A DNA stretch of 64,000 nt from Flavobacterium inviolabile (lineage in GTDB: Bacteria > Bacteroidota > Bacteroidia > Flavobacteriales > Flavobacteriaceae), in the NCBI RefSeq assembly GCF_013389455.1, contig NZ_CP058278.1, forward strand, positions 2,666,001 through 2,730,000, given 5' to 3'. Numbering within the stretch: the stretch's first letter is position 1; every line of letters starts with the position of its first letter. Of this stretch, positions 44,974 through 55,024 are shown piece after piece. Below the pieces are notes generated by a model, which saw only the letters and a program-made list of their open reading frames with translations, made no database searches and was not told the DNA's origin. A program made the position numbers and the translations under genes.

Positions 44974-46098
44974 CTATTTTTTAGCTTGAGCATTAGGAGC
45001 CGGAGCGGTCTGGGCATTTTTACCAGCTTCCTGAGGAATGATTTCCTGGTTGTCTGTTAATTTGGTTACCCCTTCGATAACAACAATTTCATTAGGTTCG
45101 ATACCGCTGGTAACGATGAAATTCAATCCGGATGTTCCGTTAGTCTCAATAATTTTGGAATGTACTTTATTGTCTTTGCCAACCGTATATACCATTTGTT
45201 TTCCCTGCATGTCGTACACTGCATTTTGCGGTAATAAAATCACGTCTTTTTCCTCTATTGGTAAACGGATGATCCCGCTGCCGCCGCTTCTCAATACGGC
45301 CTGAGGGTTTGGAAACTGTGCTCTGAATTCAGTACTACCGGTACGGGCATTAACCAATCCGTTGATCGTTTCAATTTTTCCTTTCTGATCATATACCGAA
45401 TTGTCGGCCAAAATCAGCTCAACAGGAGGCAATGCCTTGATCTTTTCTGCGGTTGTAGCGCCTTTAAAGGTTTTGTTGAAATGGATAAGCTGTTTTTCAT
45501 TCATCGTGAAATAGGCACGGATGTTACGGATATCCGATACGGTTGTCAGCGGATCTACTGTAGTAGAACCAACAAGGCTTCCCACTTTGTACGGTATGCT
45601 TCCGATAACACCATCTACCGGGCTGGTTATCGTCGCAAAATTGATGTTGGAAGCAATACTGTTGTAATTCGCTTTCGCCTGAGCTAAATTGGCTTTAGCC
45701 GTTTCAAGCGTCACATTACTGATGATTTTGCGCTCCACTAAAGGAATCAGCCTGTTTACTTCCACCTGAGCAGCGTTTACAGCAGCTTTGCTGGCGTTTG
45801 CATCCTGCGAAAGGGTGTTGGTTTCCAGTTTAAACAGTATTTGACCTTTTCGTACGTTTTGTCCTTCGTCAACAAAGATCTTTTCAATAAAACCGTTTAC
45901 TTTCGGTCTGATTTCAACATTTTGCTGTCCTTGTAAATTCGCAGAATATTCTTGATAGGTTATAGCGTTCTCTTTAACTACTTTTTGAACCGGGAAGGGC
46001 ATCGGTCCATTTGCCTGCTGTTGTTGTGATTTCTTGTCGCCACACGATGCCAGAATCAGTGTAGTCACCAACATGCTAAAGATTAATTTATTCTTCAT
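44974..46098 (-). CDS. RND efflux periplasmic adaptor (AcrA/MexA-like) lipoprotein, 374 aa
   Basis: Lipobox LILASC (about residue 19) anchors it in a membrane. Lipoyl/hairpin architecture: NVEIRPKVNGFIEKIFVDEGQNVRKGQ, the coiled-coil hairpin (90-150), then ITSPVDGVIGSIPYKVGSLV. It bridges the RND pump and the outer membrane channel. Second gene of the operon, 33 bp after the regulator. Confidence 0.95.
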   Translation of the reverse strand: MKNKLIFSMLVTTLILASCGDKKSQQQQANGPMPFPVQKVVKENAITYQEYSANLQGQQNVEIRPKVNGFIEKIFVDEGQNVRKGQILFKLETNTLSQDANASKAAVNAAQVEVNRLIPLVERKIISNVTLETAKANLAQAKANYNSIASNINFATITSPVDGVIGSIPYKVGSLVGSTTVDPLTTVSDIRNIRAYFTMNEKQLIHFNKTFKGATTAEKIKALPPVELILADNSVYDQKGKIETINGLVNARTGSTEFRAQFPNPQAVLRSGGSGIIRLPIEEKDVILLPQNAVYDMQGKQMVYTVGKDNKVHSKIIETNGTSGLNFIVTSGIEPNEIVVIEGVTKLTDNQEIIPQEAGKNAQTAPAPNAQAKK

Positions 46099-46131
46099 AA
46101 GATAACTATTTATATAATTGTAAATAAACTT

Positions 46132-46617
46132 TTAAAATTCGTCTCGGGATAGGGATTCTTCGGTAATGGATTTATTCAGTAATTTTTCAAACTCAAGCAA
46201 ATATTTCATATAGGTATCAATTGCTTTTGTTACCATAGGAGTGTGTCCTTCGGCAGGATACCGGACTTCATAGTCCCGGACTCTCATCAGCATTTTCTTT
46301 TCGGAGTCAAGGAATTTCAGATGGTTTTGAATGCGTTCGCTGGGAGGAGAGGGGAGGAAATATTTTTTCCGGTCTCCGGGTTTGGTATAGTAGCTTATTT
46401 TGCCCAATTTCAGCAGGAGGTTGATATTGGTAGAGATCGTGCTTTTACTGGCATTTCCCTGCTCTACCAATTCTTCAAAAGTCAGCCCCTTGGTTCTGCT
46501 GTTCAGGATCAGGATCCCAAGCAGTCGGGAAGCACAAGGGGGTAAATTATAGTAGGTTTCAAAGTGAATACCGAACAATTCGATCAACTCGTCTTTTTCT
46601 TCTTGCTGCTTATCCAT
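46132..46617 (-). CDS. GbsR/MarR family transcriptional regulator of the efflux operon, 161 aa
   Basis: Starts at ATG 46617, 26 nt after the -7 box. A winged helix-turn-helix (NSRTKGLTFEELVEQGNASKS, then ISTNINLLLKLGKISYY), a wing KPGDRKKYF, and a C-terminal helical part for dimerisation. GbsR-type regulators are ligand-responsive repressors. First gene of the operon, with an inverted-repeat operator over its promoter, so autoregulation with derepression by pump substrates is the likely mode. Confidence 0.92.
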   Translation of the reverse strand: MDKQQEEKDELIELFGIHFETYYNLPPCASRLLGILILNSRTKGLTFEELVEQGNASKSTISTNINLLLKLGKISYYTKPGDRKKYFLPSPPSERIQNHLKFLDSEKKMLMRVRDYEVRYPAEGHTPMVTKAIDTYMKYLLEFEKLLNKSITEESLSRDEF

Positions 46618-46642
46618 AGTATTCTTTTTGTTAAATTGGTTG

Positions 46643-46673
46643 CAAAGATACAATTAGTTCGGTTTGAACCAAA
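46643..46673 (-). promoter_or_regulatory. promoter of the efflux operon
   Basis: On the minus strand TTTG (46673-46670), exactly 19 nt, TATCTTTG (46650-46643): full Bacteroidota consensus, 26 nt before the regulator start. Confidence 0.85.
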
Positions 46674-46685
46674 CTAACCGAACTA
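46655..46685. promoter_or_regulatory. inverted-repeat operator of the efflux operon
   Basis: Perfect 10-bp arms TAGTTCGGTT (46655-46664) and AACCGAACTA (46676-46685) with 11 bp between them, lying over the -33 box and spacer of the promoter. Geometry and position fit binding by the dimeric GbsR/MarR regulator encoded just downstream. Confidence 0.75.
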
Positions 46686-46733
46686 GTCGGCACGTTAAAA
46701 AAAGCTTAATATTTTATGACTTGGATGGCTTGG

Positions 46734-46780
46734 AAAAAAAAGAATCTGAATATTAGTAAGTTACCAATATTCAGATTCTA
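46734..46780 (-). terminator. terminator of the glutaminyl cyclase gene
   Basis: Perfect 14-bp stem AGAATCTGAATATT / AATATTCAGATTCT with an 11 nt loop; on the minus strand it ends in T8. Confidence 0.8.
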
Positions 46781-46882
46781 AATTCTTTAACTAATTTACA
46801 ACAAAAAAGGATTAAAAAGACATTTTCCTGTTAAGAAATTATTTAATATTACTTTGCGTGTTAAAAAAATCCGGTCAGGGGA

Positions 46883-47962
46883 TTAGTTTGCCACTTTTAT
46901 TTCAAACATTTTATCCCAGTTTTTACCGGTTACAAAAATGGTTTTGGTCTTAGGATTGTAGGCAATTCCGTTTAAAACGTCCAGATCCGGATGTGCCGTT
47001 ACTTTCGATTTCAGATCGGTTAAATTAATGATGGCTTCCACTGCACCGTTTTTAGGGTCAATGATCGCAATAGCATCTTTGGTATAAATATTTGCGAATA
47101 TTTTCCCGTCGATCCATTCCATTTCATTTACGGCCTTGATTTTCGAACCGGCAGTATAGACATTAATATAATCGACTTCTTTAAAATCGGCAGGATTAAC
47201 AAACCAGATTTTTTCGGTACCGTCAGACATTAACAGGTTTTTACCGTCATTGGATAATCCCCAGCCTTCCATTTGCGGTTTAAAGTACGGGAAGGTTTTC
47301 TCTTTTTTAAAGGTATCGGCATTGTAAACGTATGCTTCGTTGTTCTGATACGTTAACTGGTATACTTTATTGTTCAGTACGGTAGCGCCTTCTCCGAAAA
47401 CAGTTTGCGGAAGTTCTACAATTTTATATACTTTTCCGGTTTTATAATCGGTTTTACGCAAGCTTGAAATACCGCGCAGACCGGTTCCGTTTCCGGCACC
47501 GTTTCCGGTACTTTCAATTAAAGTATCACGGTAAAATTCCAATCCCTGTGTGTATGCCTTGATATCGTGAGGGTAGGTGTTTATAATTTTATAGTCTAAA
47601 AGTTTAGGCTGAATTGCCGAAACCAGTTCGACTCTTCCGGTGGCTTCATTATTTTCGCCTTCAAAATAAACCAGTGCCTTAATATTCTGATAACCCAGTT
47701 TCTGGTCTTTTAAGGCAAAACTGAATTTACCGTTTCCTTTTACAGCGCCAACTTTTTTATCGTTTACATAGTAAATAACCGAGTCGATCGCCTTGTTTTC
47801 GATGTTTGTTATACCCAAAGGAAGGGTTTCCTGAGGCTGATAAACCTCTTTTAAGCCCGTTGTATCAATGCTGAATAAAATTTTTTCATTATTTTTTTCT
47901 TTGTCACAGGAGAAGAAAAAACTGCTTAATAAAATGAATGCTAATGCATTATAATTTTTCAT
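46883..47962 (-). CDS. plant-type glutaminyl-peptide cyclotransferase lipoprotein, 359 aa
   Basis: Lipobox FFFSC at residues 15-19 marks an exported lipoprotein. Residues 20-110 look like a beta-sandwich module. Residues 125-359 are a five-bladed beta-propeller glutaminyl cyclase: YPHDIKAYTQGLEF, ESTGNGAGNGTG, FGEGATVLNNKVYQLTY, EGWGLSNDG, VNEMEWIDGKIFANIY, DVLNGIAYNPKTKTIFVTGKNW. The enzyme converts N-terminal glutamine of exported proteins to pyroglutamate. Single gene, transcribed away from the SRP RNA. Confidence 0.93.
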   Translation of the reverse strand: MKNYNALAFILLSSFFFSCDKEKNNEKILFSIDTTGLKEVYQPQETLPLGITNIENKAIDSVIYYVNDKKVGAVKGNGKFSFALKDQKLGYQNIKALVYFEGENNEATGRVELVSAIQPKLLDYKIINTYPHDIKAYTQGLEFYRDTLIESTGNGAGNGTGLRGISSLRKTDYKTGKVYKIVELPQTVFGEGATVLNNKVYQLTYQNNEAYVYNADTFKKEKTFPYFKPQMEGWGLSNDGKNLLMSDGTEKIWFVNPADFKEVDYINVYTAGSKIKAVNEMEWIDGKIFANIYTKDAIAIIDPKNGAVEAIINLTDLKSKVTAHPDLDVLNGIAYNPKTKTIFVTGKNWDKMFEIKVAN

Positions 47963-48018
47963 GATTACTAAAATTGATTACCACAATATACGATTGTATT
48001 TTATATCTCACAATTGCC

Positions 48019-48048
48019 TTGCAAAAATATAAAAAGATTGTATATTTG
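48019..48048 (+). promoter_or_regulatory. promoter of the SRP RNA gene
   Basis: TTG at 48019-48021, 19 nt, TATATTTG at 48041-48048, ending 4 nt before the RNA. The spacing is ideal for a start around 48053. Confidence 0.8.
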
Positions 48049-48052
48049 CACC

Positions 48053-48146
48053 GGCAAGTCCTACACGACCAGCTCCTGCAGACTCCTCCAGGGTGGGAAC
48101 ACAGCAAAGGTATGTGGTTGTAGCGGTGCGATGTAGGTCGCTTGCC
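48053..48146 (+). ncRNA. ffs: signal recognition particle RNA (small bacterial type)
   Basis: About 94 nt closing with GGCAAG / CTTGCC and a second stem (GTCCTACA / TGTAGG). The apical region carries CCTCCAGGGTGGGAACACAGCAAAGG (given here as two parts: CCTCCAGGG and GGGAACACAGCAAAGG), the Bacteroidota form of the Ffh-binding helix 8. It lacks an Alu domain. With Ffh it targets nascent membrane proteins. It has its own consensus promoter and a terminator at 48168-48194. Confidence 0.9.
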
Positions 48147-48167
48147 ATTTTTTACAAAATACACGAA

Positions 48168-48194
48168 TTATCTCCTTTAGGGAGATTTTTTTGT
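48168..48194 (+). terminator. terminator after the SRP RNA
   Basis: Stem ATCTCC / GGAGAT with a short loop and T7 tail, 22 nt beyond the mature RNA end. Confidence 0.7.
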
Positions 48195-48280
48195 TTTAGG
48201 GCCTTTTTGGTTTTTATAAGCGTGCGAACTTCCTTATTTTAGCATGCTGAAAAGCAAATTAAACAATCAATTACAGTTCC

Positions 48281-49084
48281 ATGAATAAAGTGGTTTTAAT
48301 TACCGGCGGTTCTTCCGGTATTGGTAAAGCAATCGGAGAATTATTGTCCCACAGCGGATATAAAGTTTATGGAACCAGCAGGAATCCGGAACGGGTACCG
48401 CAAAGTGTTTTTCCATTGGTAGCTTTGGATGTACGGGATGCCGTTTCTATCCGGAAGGCTGTTGCCGAAGTGATTGCCAAAGAAGGCAGGCTGGATGTAC
48501 TGATCAACAATGCCGGCGTGGGAATCACAGGGCCGCTGGAAGAGATTCCGGCTGAGGAAATCCGCAATAATTTTGAAACCAATTTATTCGGGCCGATAGA
48601 AGTAATGAAAGCCGTGCTGCCGCAAATGCGTCAGCAGCAATCGGGTTTAATCATTAATGTGACGTCTATAGCCGGTTATATGGGACTGCCTTACAGAAGC
48701 GTATATTCGTCGTCCAAAGGCGCCCTGGAATTAATAACGGAAGCCTTGCGAATGGAAGTGAAAAAATTCGGTATTCATATTACAAATGTGGCACCGGGGG
48801 ATTTTGCGACCAATATTGCTGCCGGACGTTACCATGCACCTGTTATTAAAGGCTCGGCCTATGAGCTTCCGTATGGCAATACGCTAAAGGAAATGAACGA
48901 ACATGTAGACGGTGGAAGCAATCCCGGTCAGATGGCGGAAGCGGTATTGAAGATCATTCAGAACCCGGATCCGAAAATCCATTATAAAGTAGGGGCTTTT
49001 ATGCAGAAATTTTCCATTGTACTCAAACGGATCCTGCCGGATAAAGTATATGAAAAATTACTGATGAACCATTATAAATTGTAA
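48281..49084 (+). CDS. SDR family oxidoreductase, 267 aa
   Basis: Classical [11 protein letters not shown] (residues 8-15), a Thr-Ser-Arg-Asn stretch after beta-2 suggesting NADP, NNAGVG, the VTSIAGYMG serine, YSSSKGALE (YxxxK), and APGDF. C-terminal [18 protein letters not shown] resembles SDRs acting on retinol- or steroid-like substrates, but the actual substrate is unknown. Same direction as fsa, 46 bp upstream of it. Confidence 0.92.
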   Translation: MNKVVLITGGSSGIGKAIGELLSHSGYKVYGTSRNPERVPQSVFPLVALDVRDAVSIRKAVAEVIAKEGRLDVLINNAGVGITGPLEEIPAEEIRNNFETNLFGPIEVMKAVLPQMRQQQSGLIINVTSIAGYMGLPYRSVYSSSKGALELITEALRMEVKKFGIHITNVAPGDFATNIAAGRYHAPVIKGSAYELPYGNTLKEMNEHVDGGSNPGQMAEAVLKIIQNPDPKIHYKVGAFMQKFSIVLKRILPDKVYEKLLMNHYKL

Positions 49085-49130
49085 TTTTGTATTCCGTTTT
49101 TTAACACAACTATTATTAAATATATTTAAG

Positions 49131-49787
49131 ATGAAATTTTTTATAGACACGGCTAATTTAGAGCAGATTAAAGAAGCACAGGCTTTGGGAGTATTGGATG
49201 GCGTTACAACAAACCCATCATTAATGGCGAAAGAAGGTATTACAGGAAAAGACAATATCTTAAAACACTATGTGGATATTTGTAATATAGTTGAAGGTGA
49301 TGTGAGCGCGGAAGTAATCGCTACCGATTATGACGGAATGATCAGAGAAGGTGAGGAGCTGGCAGAATTGCACGAGCAGATCGTGGTGAAATTACCAATG
49401 ACTCAGGAAGGTATTAAAGCGTGTAAATATTTCTCAGACAGAGGCGTTAAAACAAATGTAACGTTAGTATTCTCTGCTGGTCAGGCATTGTTAGCCGCAA
49501 AAGCAGGTGCTACTTATGTATCGCCTTTCCTGGGAAGACTGGATGATATCTCTATGGATGGTTTGAACCTGATTGACGAAATCCGTCAGATCTATGATAA
49601 CTATGCTTTCGAAACGCAAATTTTAGCCGCTTCGGTACGTCACACGATGCACGTTGTTAACTGTGCTAAAATCGGAGCAGATGTAATGACAGGACCTTTA
49701 TCGTCTATCCTTGGATTGTTAAAACACCCGTTAACGGATATCGGTTTGGCGCAATTTTTAGCAGACTACGAAAAAGGAAACAAATAG
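49131..49787 (+). CDS. fsa: fructose-6-phosphate aldolase / small transaldolase-type enzyme
   Basis: 218 aa, the short decameric transaldolase type: [12 protein letters not shown] start, [14 protein letters not shown], Schiff-base Lys87 in [36 protein letters not shown] (given as the FSAGQA and SPFLGR landmarks) and ILAASVRH. Members of this family are either transaldolases or fructose-6-phosphate aldolases. The choice hinges on a single active-site residue and is not settled here. Confidence 0.9.
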   Translation: MKFFIDTANLEQIKEAQALGVLDGVTTNPSLMAKEGITGKDNILKHYVDICNIVEGDVSAEVIATDYDGMIREGEELAELHEQIVVKLPMTQEGIKACKYFSDRGVKTNVTLVFSAGQALLAAKAGATYVSPFLGRLDDISMDGLNLIDEIRQIYDNYAFETQILAASVRHTMHVVNCAKIGADVMTGPLSSILGLLKHPLTDIGLAQFLADYEKGNK

Positions 49788-49806
49788 TTTTCCACAGTTA
49801 TACATT

Positions 49807-49843
49807 AAAAAAGGCGGTTTCTTATAAAAGTAACCGCCTTTTT
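49807..49843 (+). terminator. terminator of fsa
   Basis: Stem AAAAAGGCGGTT / AACCGCCTTTTT with a loop of about 13 nt; also suitable for the convergent gene. Confidence 0.8.
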
Positions 49844-49868
49844 CGCTGATTTAGTTTGTGTATTCTCT

Positions 49869-51287
49869 TTATTTAAGGTTCTTTTCAAAGTCGGCATCAA
49901 AAAGGCTTACAAAAGCATTTTTGATAGTCCCGTCCGGTCGCAGCAATATTGTCCGCTGGATTTTTGTAATTACCCAATGATCTTTTAAAGCTTCAAAATT
50001 ATTGGACCGCAACTCGTTTGTATCTTCATTTTCAAACTGATATTGTGCTAAAATCTGTTTCCATTCCTGTTCGGAATCGTCTACATTGATCGATATAAAA
50101 TTGATTGCCGGATATTTCTTTTTAAGGGCACTTACTTTCTTGTGTACGGTAACCATGTGGGCTTTGGCGTTTGACGTCCAGAAAAACAATACGGTTTGTT
50201 TGCCTTTTGTTAAAGCGGCCAGATCCACTTTTTCACCGTTCAGGTTGGAAAGGTCGGCCGGCGGTAATTTTTTTCCTTCTGTAAGCGACTGAATCGCATC
50301 ACTTATTTTTTTGATCTCGTTATGATTACTGTTGTCGGTAGACAATTGCGAATAACGGTCAAAGAATTTCTTTTTATTATGCATGTTCTGGTCTTCCAGC
50401 AAATACATAAAAGCGATATTGTTTAAAACGCTGTTTTTGATCTTTTCGTTTTTAAACAAGGTGTCGGCAATGTTCAGCTTTTTGATATTGCTTTCAATAG
50501 CGCTTTCTTCCAGGTTGAAATGATGATTCGGATCGGAATAAGCAACATTGTTCAGCATGGCCGTTAAATAGCGTACAAAAGGAGAGTAGTTCGTCAGTTT
50601 CGCATTGTTGAAGTTGATTTCTTTACGGAAATCGTAATATTCTTTTGGCAGCTTGGTGTTTATTTCTTCTCCGGTGCGGCGTTCGTGTGCAAACGGATAA
50701 ATTTCTTTTTTGGCAAGATGATTGAATTCCAGACTGGCTTTGGCAAATAAATCAAAGTTTTCATCCCAGTTGATTTCTGTTTTCTTTCTCAGATAAAAAG
50801 CTTTTTTGCGGGCGTAAATGGAATCAATGCTTTTGGAGAAACTGTTGTAATCCTTATCGAAAAGATTAAACATATTGTTTTTGTCCGATTCGTTTTTAAG
50901 ATACATTTCCATCAGGAAATTGTTTTTCTGATCGCCGCGTCCGCAAAAAACGATAGAATTATCAAAATCACCGGAATTGATCCGCACCATCAAACTGTCG
51001 TTTTTATCAAAATACACATACTGGTATTCCGGATCATGGCGGAAGGTGTACATACCCGGCGTTAAGGAATCGAATTTCTTAAAGAATCTGTTTTTGTCAT
51101 CTAAGGTCAGGGTATCAATAACCTTATTATCTTTACAGAAAAGCACGTAACGACTAAGGGGATTGATTACTTCGCCTCCAAAATATGCGGAATAATTGTC
51201 ACTCTCAAATTTCTTATTGCAAGAAGTAAGGGAACAGATTAATATTGAGGAAACCGGAAGTATAAAATTTCTTATATAGGCAAACAT
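49869..51287 (-). CDS. TlpA-like thioredoxin-fold lipoprotein lacking the CxxC, 472 aa
   Basis: Lipobox LICSLTSC (Cys23) indicates an exported lipoprotein. Residues 30-130 form a beta-rich domain like DUF4369 modules of Bacteroidota TlpA proteins, followed by a helical middle. The C-terminal thioredoxin fold (about 345-472) has VLFFWTSNAKAHM where redox-active relatives have W-C-x-x-C; both cysteines are absent. It therefore cannot do thiol-disulfide exchange in the usual way and may serve as a binding or structural protein. It is convergent with fsa. Confidence 0.85.
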   Translation of the reverse strand: MFAYIRNFILPVSSILICSLTSCNKKFESDNYSAYFGGEVINPLSRYVLFCKDNKVIDTLTLDDKNRFFKKFDSLTPGMYTFRHDPEYQYVYFDKNDSLMVRINSGDFDNSIVFCGRGDQKNNFLMEMYLKNESDKNNMFNLFDKDYNSFSKSIDSIYARKKAFYLRKKTEINWDENFDLFAKASLEFNHLAKKEIYPFAHERRTGEEINTKLPKEYYDFRKEINFNNAKLTNYSPFVRYLTAMLNNVAYSDPNHHFNLEESAIESNIKKLNIADTLFKNEKIKNSVLNNIAFMYLLEDQNMHNKKKFFDRYSQLSTDNSNHNEIKKISDAIQSLTEGKKLPPADLSNLNGEKVDLAALTKGKQTVLFFWTSNAKAHMVTVHKKVSALKKKYPAINFISINVDDSEQEWKQILAQYQFENEDTNELRSNNFEALKDHWVITKIQRTILLRPDGTIKNAFVSLFDADFEKNLK

Positions 51288-51385
51288 TCAAACAAATTTA
51301 TCTCTAAACAAAAGTATTTCTATATTATAGAACAGCCTGTTAATGTACAGTTAAAATAAAGCTTTATAGATTCTAAATTAGATAG

Positions 51386-53062
<1,677 letters not shown>

Positions 53063-53068
53063 ATAATG

Positions 53069-53095
53069 AATCCCGCCTTACAGCGGGATTTTTTT
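53069..53095 (+). terminator. terminator of the ABC-F gene
   Basis: Stem AATCCCGC / GCGGGATT with a 6 nt loop and T-run. Confidence 0.8.
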
Positions 53096-53205
53096 ATAAC
53101 CGGATTGCCCGGTATTGTAACCGATTACCGCGATTTTGTGTAAAATGCAATTCGCCCGATTACAATTGCCTATAAATGCTATATTTGACATCTATTCCAA
53201 TTTTT

Positions 53206-54903
53206 ATGAAACTATCGTTACAAATCTGTCTGTTTTTACTTTTTTCACTCGGGGCTTTCTGCCAGGATGTTAGTATCCCTTTTCGCGAAGGCAATGCTTT
53301 TGGAATATCGGATTATCAAGGCAAACTGCTTACTAAAAACCGGTATGATTATATTGATTACCAGCGGAAAATGCCCAAAGGTTATTTTTATTTTTCAGAA
53401 AAAGGAAACAAGGGAATTCTTTACAACGGCAAACCGGTAGTTTCCGGAGCCGAATATGATGAATTTGGTATAGAACCGCATAAATTCATTATAGCCACTT
53501 TACGTGAAAATTCCAATACGTCCAAAACATATAAGGATGAAAAGGAATACCATTACTATAAGAAAAGAAGAACCGGACAGGCAATATTCAATTTAAAAGG
53601 CGAGAATCTTTACCCGGATAATTTCAAATATATCAGGCCAATCGATACGGTTGGCATAAGTGCGATCAATAAAAAAAGAGCCCGTTATGCTCTAATAGCG
53701 GTTACTGATTTTGATGACGCCTACAGCTTGTTTGTTTACGATTGTGATAAGCAGAAAATTTCAGAATGGCTTTTAAAAGATTATTATAAAGTAACGTTAG
53801 ACAGGTCTTTATCGCTTCCCGGCCGAAGTATTTATTTAACAGCATCCCGGCAGCGGTCTGATGCAAAAGAACCCATGAAAATCATTAATGATAACGGAAA
53901 GTTTACGTTACAGAAAGTACCCGTGAAACAGGAGGATGACAGGCAGGAAGTATATGAGGGAAGCGGATATGGTTCCGGAACGGGCAGAGGCAGTGGCGAT
54001 GTTAAAGTTATGGATGGAGGCGATGTACCAGAACCGTATGCCTATGTAAAAGCAGATGGAGGAAGTGTTACGCCTACGCCTAAGAAAATAAAAAAATACA
54101 GTACAAACAGTTTCGAAATTAAAGACGGTAAACTGTTTTTAAGCGAACGGATTGCCGGGCAAAAAGAAGCTTCACCGGCCATAGAATTTCAAATGCCGGC
54201 AAGTGATAAACCGTATGCTTTTGAAAGCATCAGCTACGGAGGTGTTATTGAAGATACCGAAGAAAAACGCGTAAACCTAAAAAATATCATCCTTTATAAA
54301 TCCGGTGACCAGTACGGAATCATTCTTTCCAGCGAACAGACAATCCCAAGCCGTTATGAGAGTATAACCCCGTTAGCATTCGATGTTGCCGGAAACCGGA
54401 CGCTACTGTTTATTGTAGGTCAAAAAGACGTAAATACTCCACAAATAAAATACGGGCTGATCGATAAAACGGAAAAAGTGATCATCCCGATTCTGTATGA
54501 CGAACTGGATCCTTTTGCGCTGTCAAAATATGCCACAAAGGAGTTTAACGTTTATATAAAATACTGGAGGGTTAAAAAGGATGGAAAATATGGCGTGATC
54601 ACACCATTTGACGGTATGGTACTCCCGGTTAGTTATGACGAGATAGAAGCCAATAAAACAAACTACCTGCGCCATGATGATGATTTTATCAGTCTTAAAA
54701 AAGACGGGTTGTATGGTTTTGTAGCCGACTGGGATTTTACTGCGGAAAAGATTATCCAGCCGGTTTTCCCTTATAAAGTAGGCTTTTACGACCGGAATTA
54801 TCAAAAAGAAAAACGATTACTGCTTTTGGGACTGGTTAATAATGAAGGGAAATTCTTTTGCTATGCGCGTAAAGACGGCTTCCTGTACTATAAAGAAAAA
54901 TAA
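53206..54903 (+). CDS. secreted WG-repeat-like protein, 565 aa
   Basis: ATG 53206 begins a signal peptide (KLSLQICLFLLFSLGAFCQ). A -7 box TATATTTG at 53180-53187 puts the transcript start just ahead of it. Sequence elements such as YGLIDKTEKVIIPILYDELD, KYGVITPFDGMVLPVSYDEI and LYGFVADWDF are degenerate WG repeats, found in the N-terminal 100 residues and again at about 360-550. A glycine/serine-rich linker lies near 255-280. WG-repeat proteins are probably surface or periplasmic beta-propeller-like binders; function is unknown. Confidence 0.8.
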   Translation: MKLSLQICLFLLFSLGAFCQDVSIPFREGNAFGISDYQGKLLTKNRYDYIDYQRKMPKGYFYFSEKGNKGILYNGKPVVSGAEYDEFGIEPHKFIIATLRENSNTSKTYKDEKEYHYYKKRRTGQAIFNLKGENLYPDNFKYIRPIDTVGISAINKKRARYALIAVTDFDDAYSLFVYDCDKQKISEWLLKDYYKVTLDRSLSLPGRSIYLTASRQRSDAKEPMKIINDNGKFTLQKVPVKQEDDRQEVYEGSGYGSGTGRGSGDVKVMDGGDVPEPYAYVKADGGSVTPTPKKIKKYSTNSFEIKDGKLFLSERIAGQKEASPAIEFQMPASDKPYAFESISYGGVIEDTEEKRVNLKNIILYKSGDQYGIILSSEQTIPSRYESITPLAFDVAGNRTLLFIVGQKDVNTPQIKYGLIDKTEKVIIPILYDELDPFALSKYATKEFNVYIKYWRVKKDGKYGVITPFDGMVLPVSYDEIEANKTNYLRHDDDFISLKKDGLYGFVADWDFTAEKIIQPVFPYKVGFYDRNYQKEKRLLLLGLVNNEGKFFCYARKDGFLYYKEK

Positions 54904-55024
54904 TCCTGATAATTTAACACGGTTAACGGTAAGGTAAATAAATAGTGTAAAAGGGTAACGTTGTTTTAAAAGTGTTTGGCGGTGAGCAGAATACTTTTGC
55001 CACGTCTAACTAAACACACTATTC

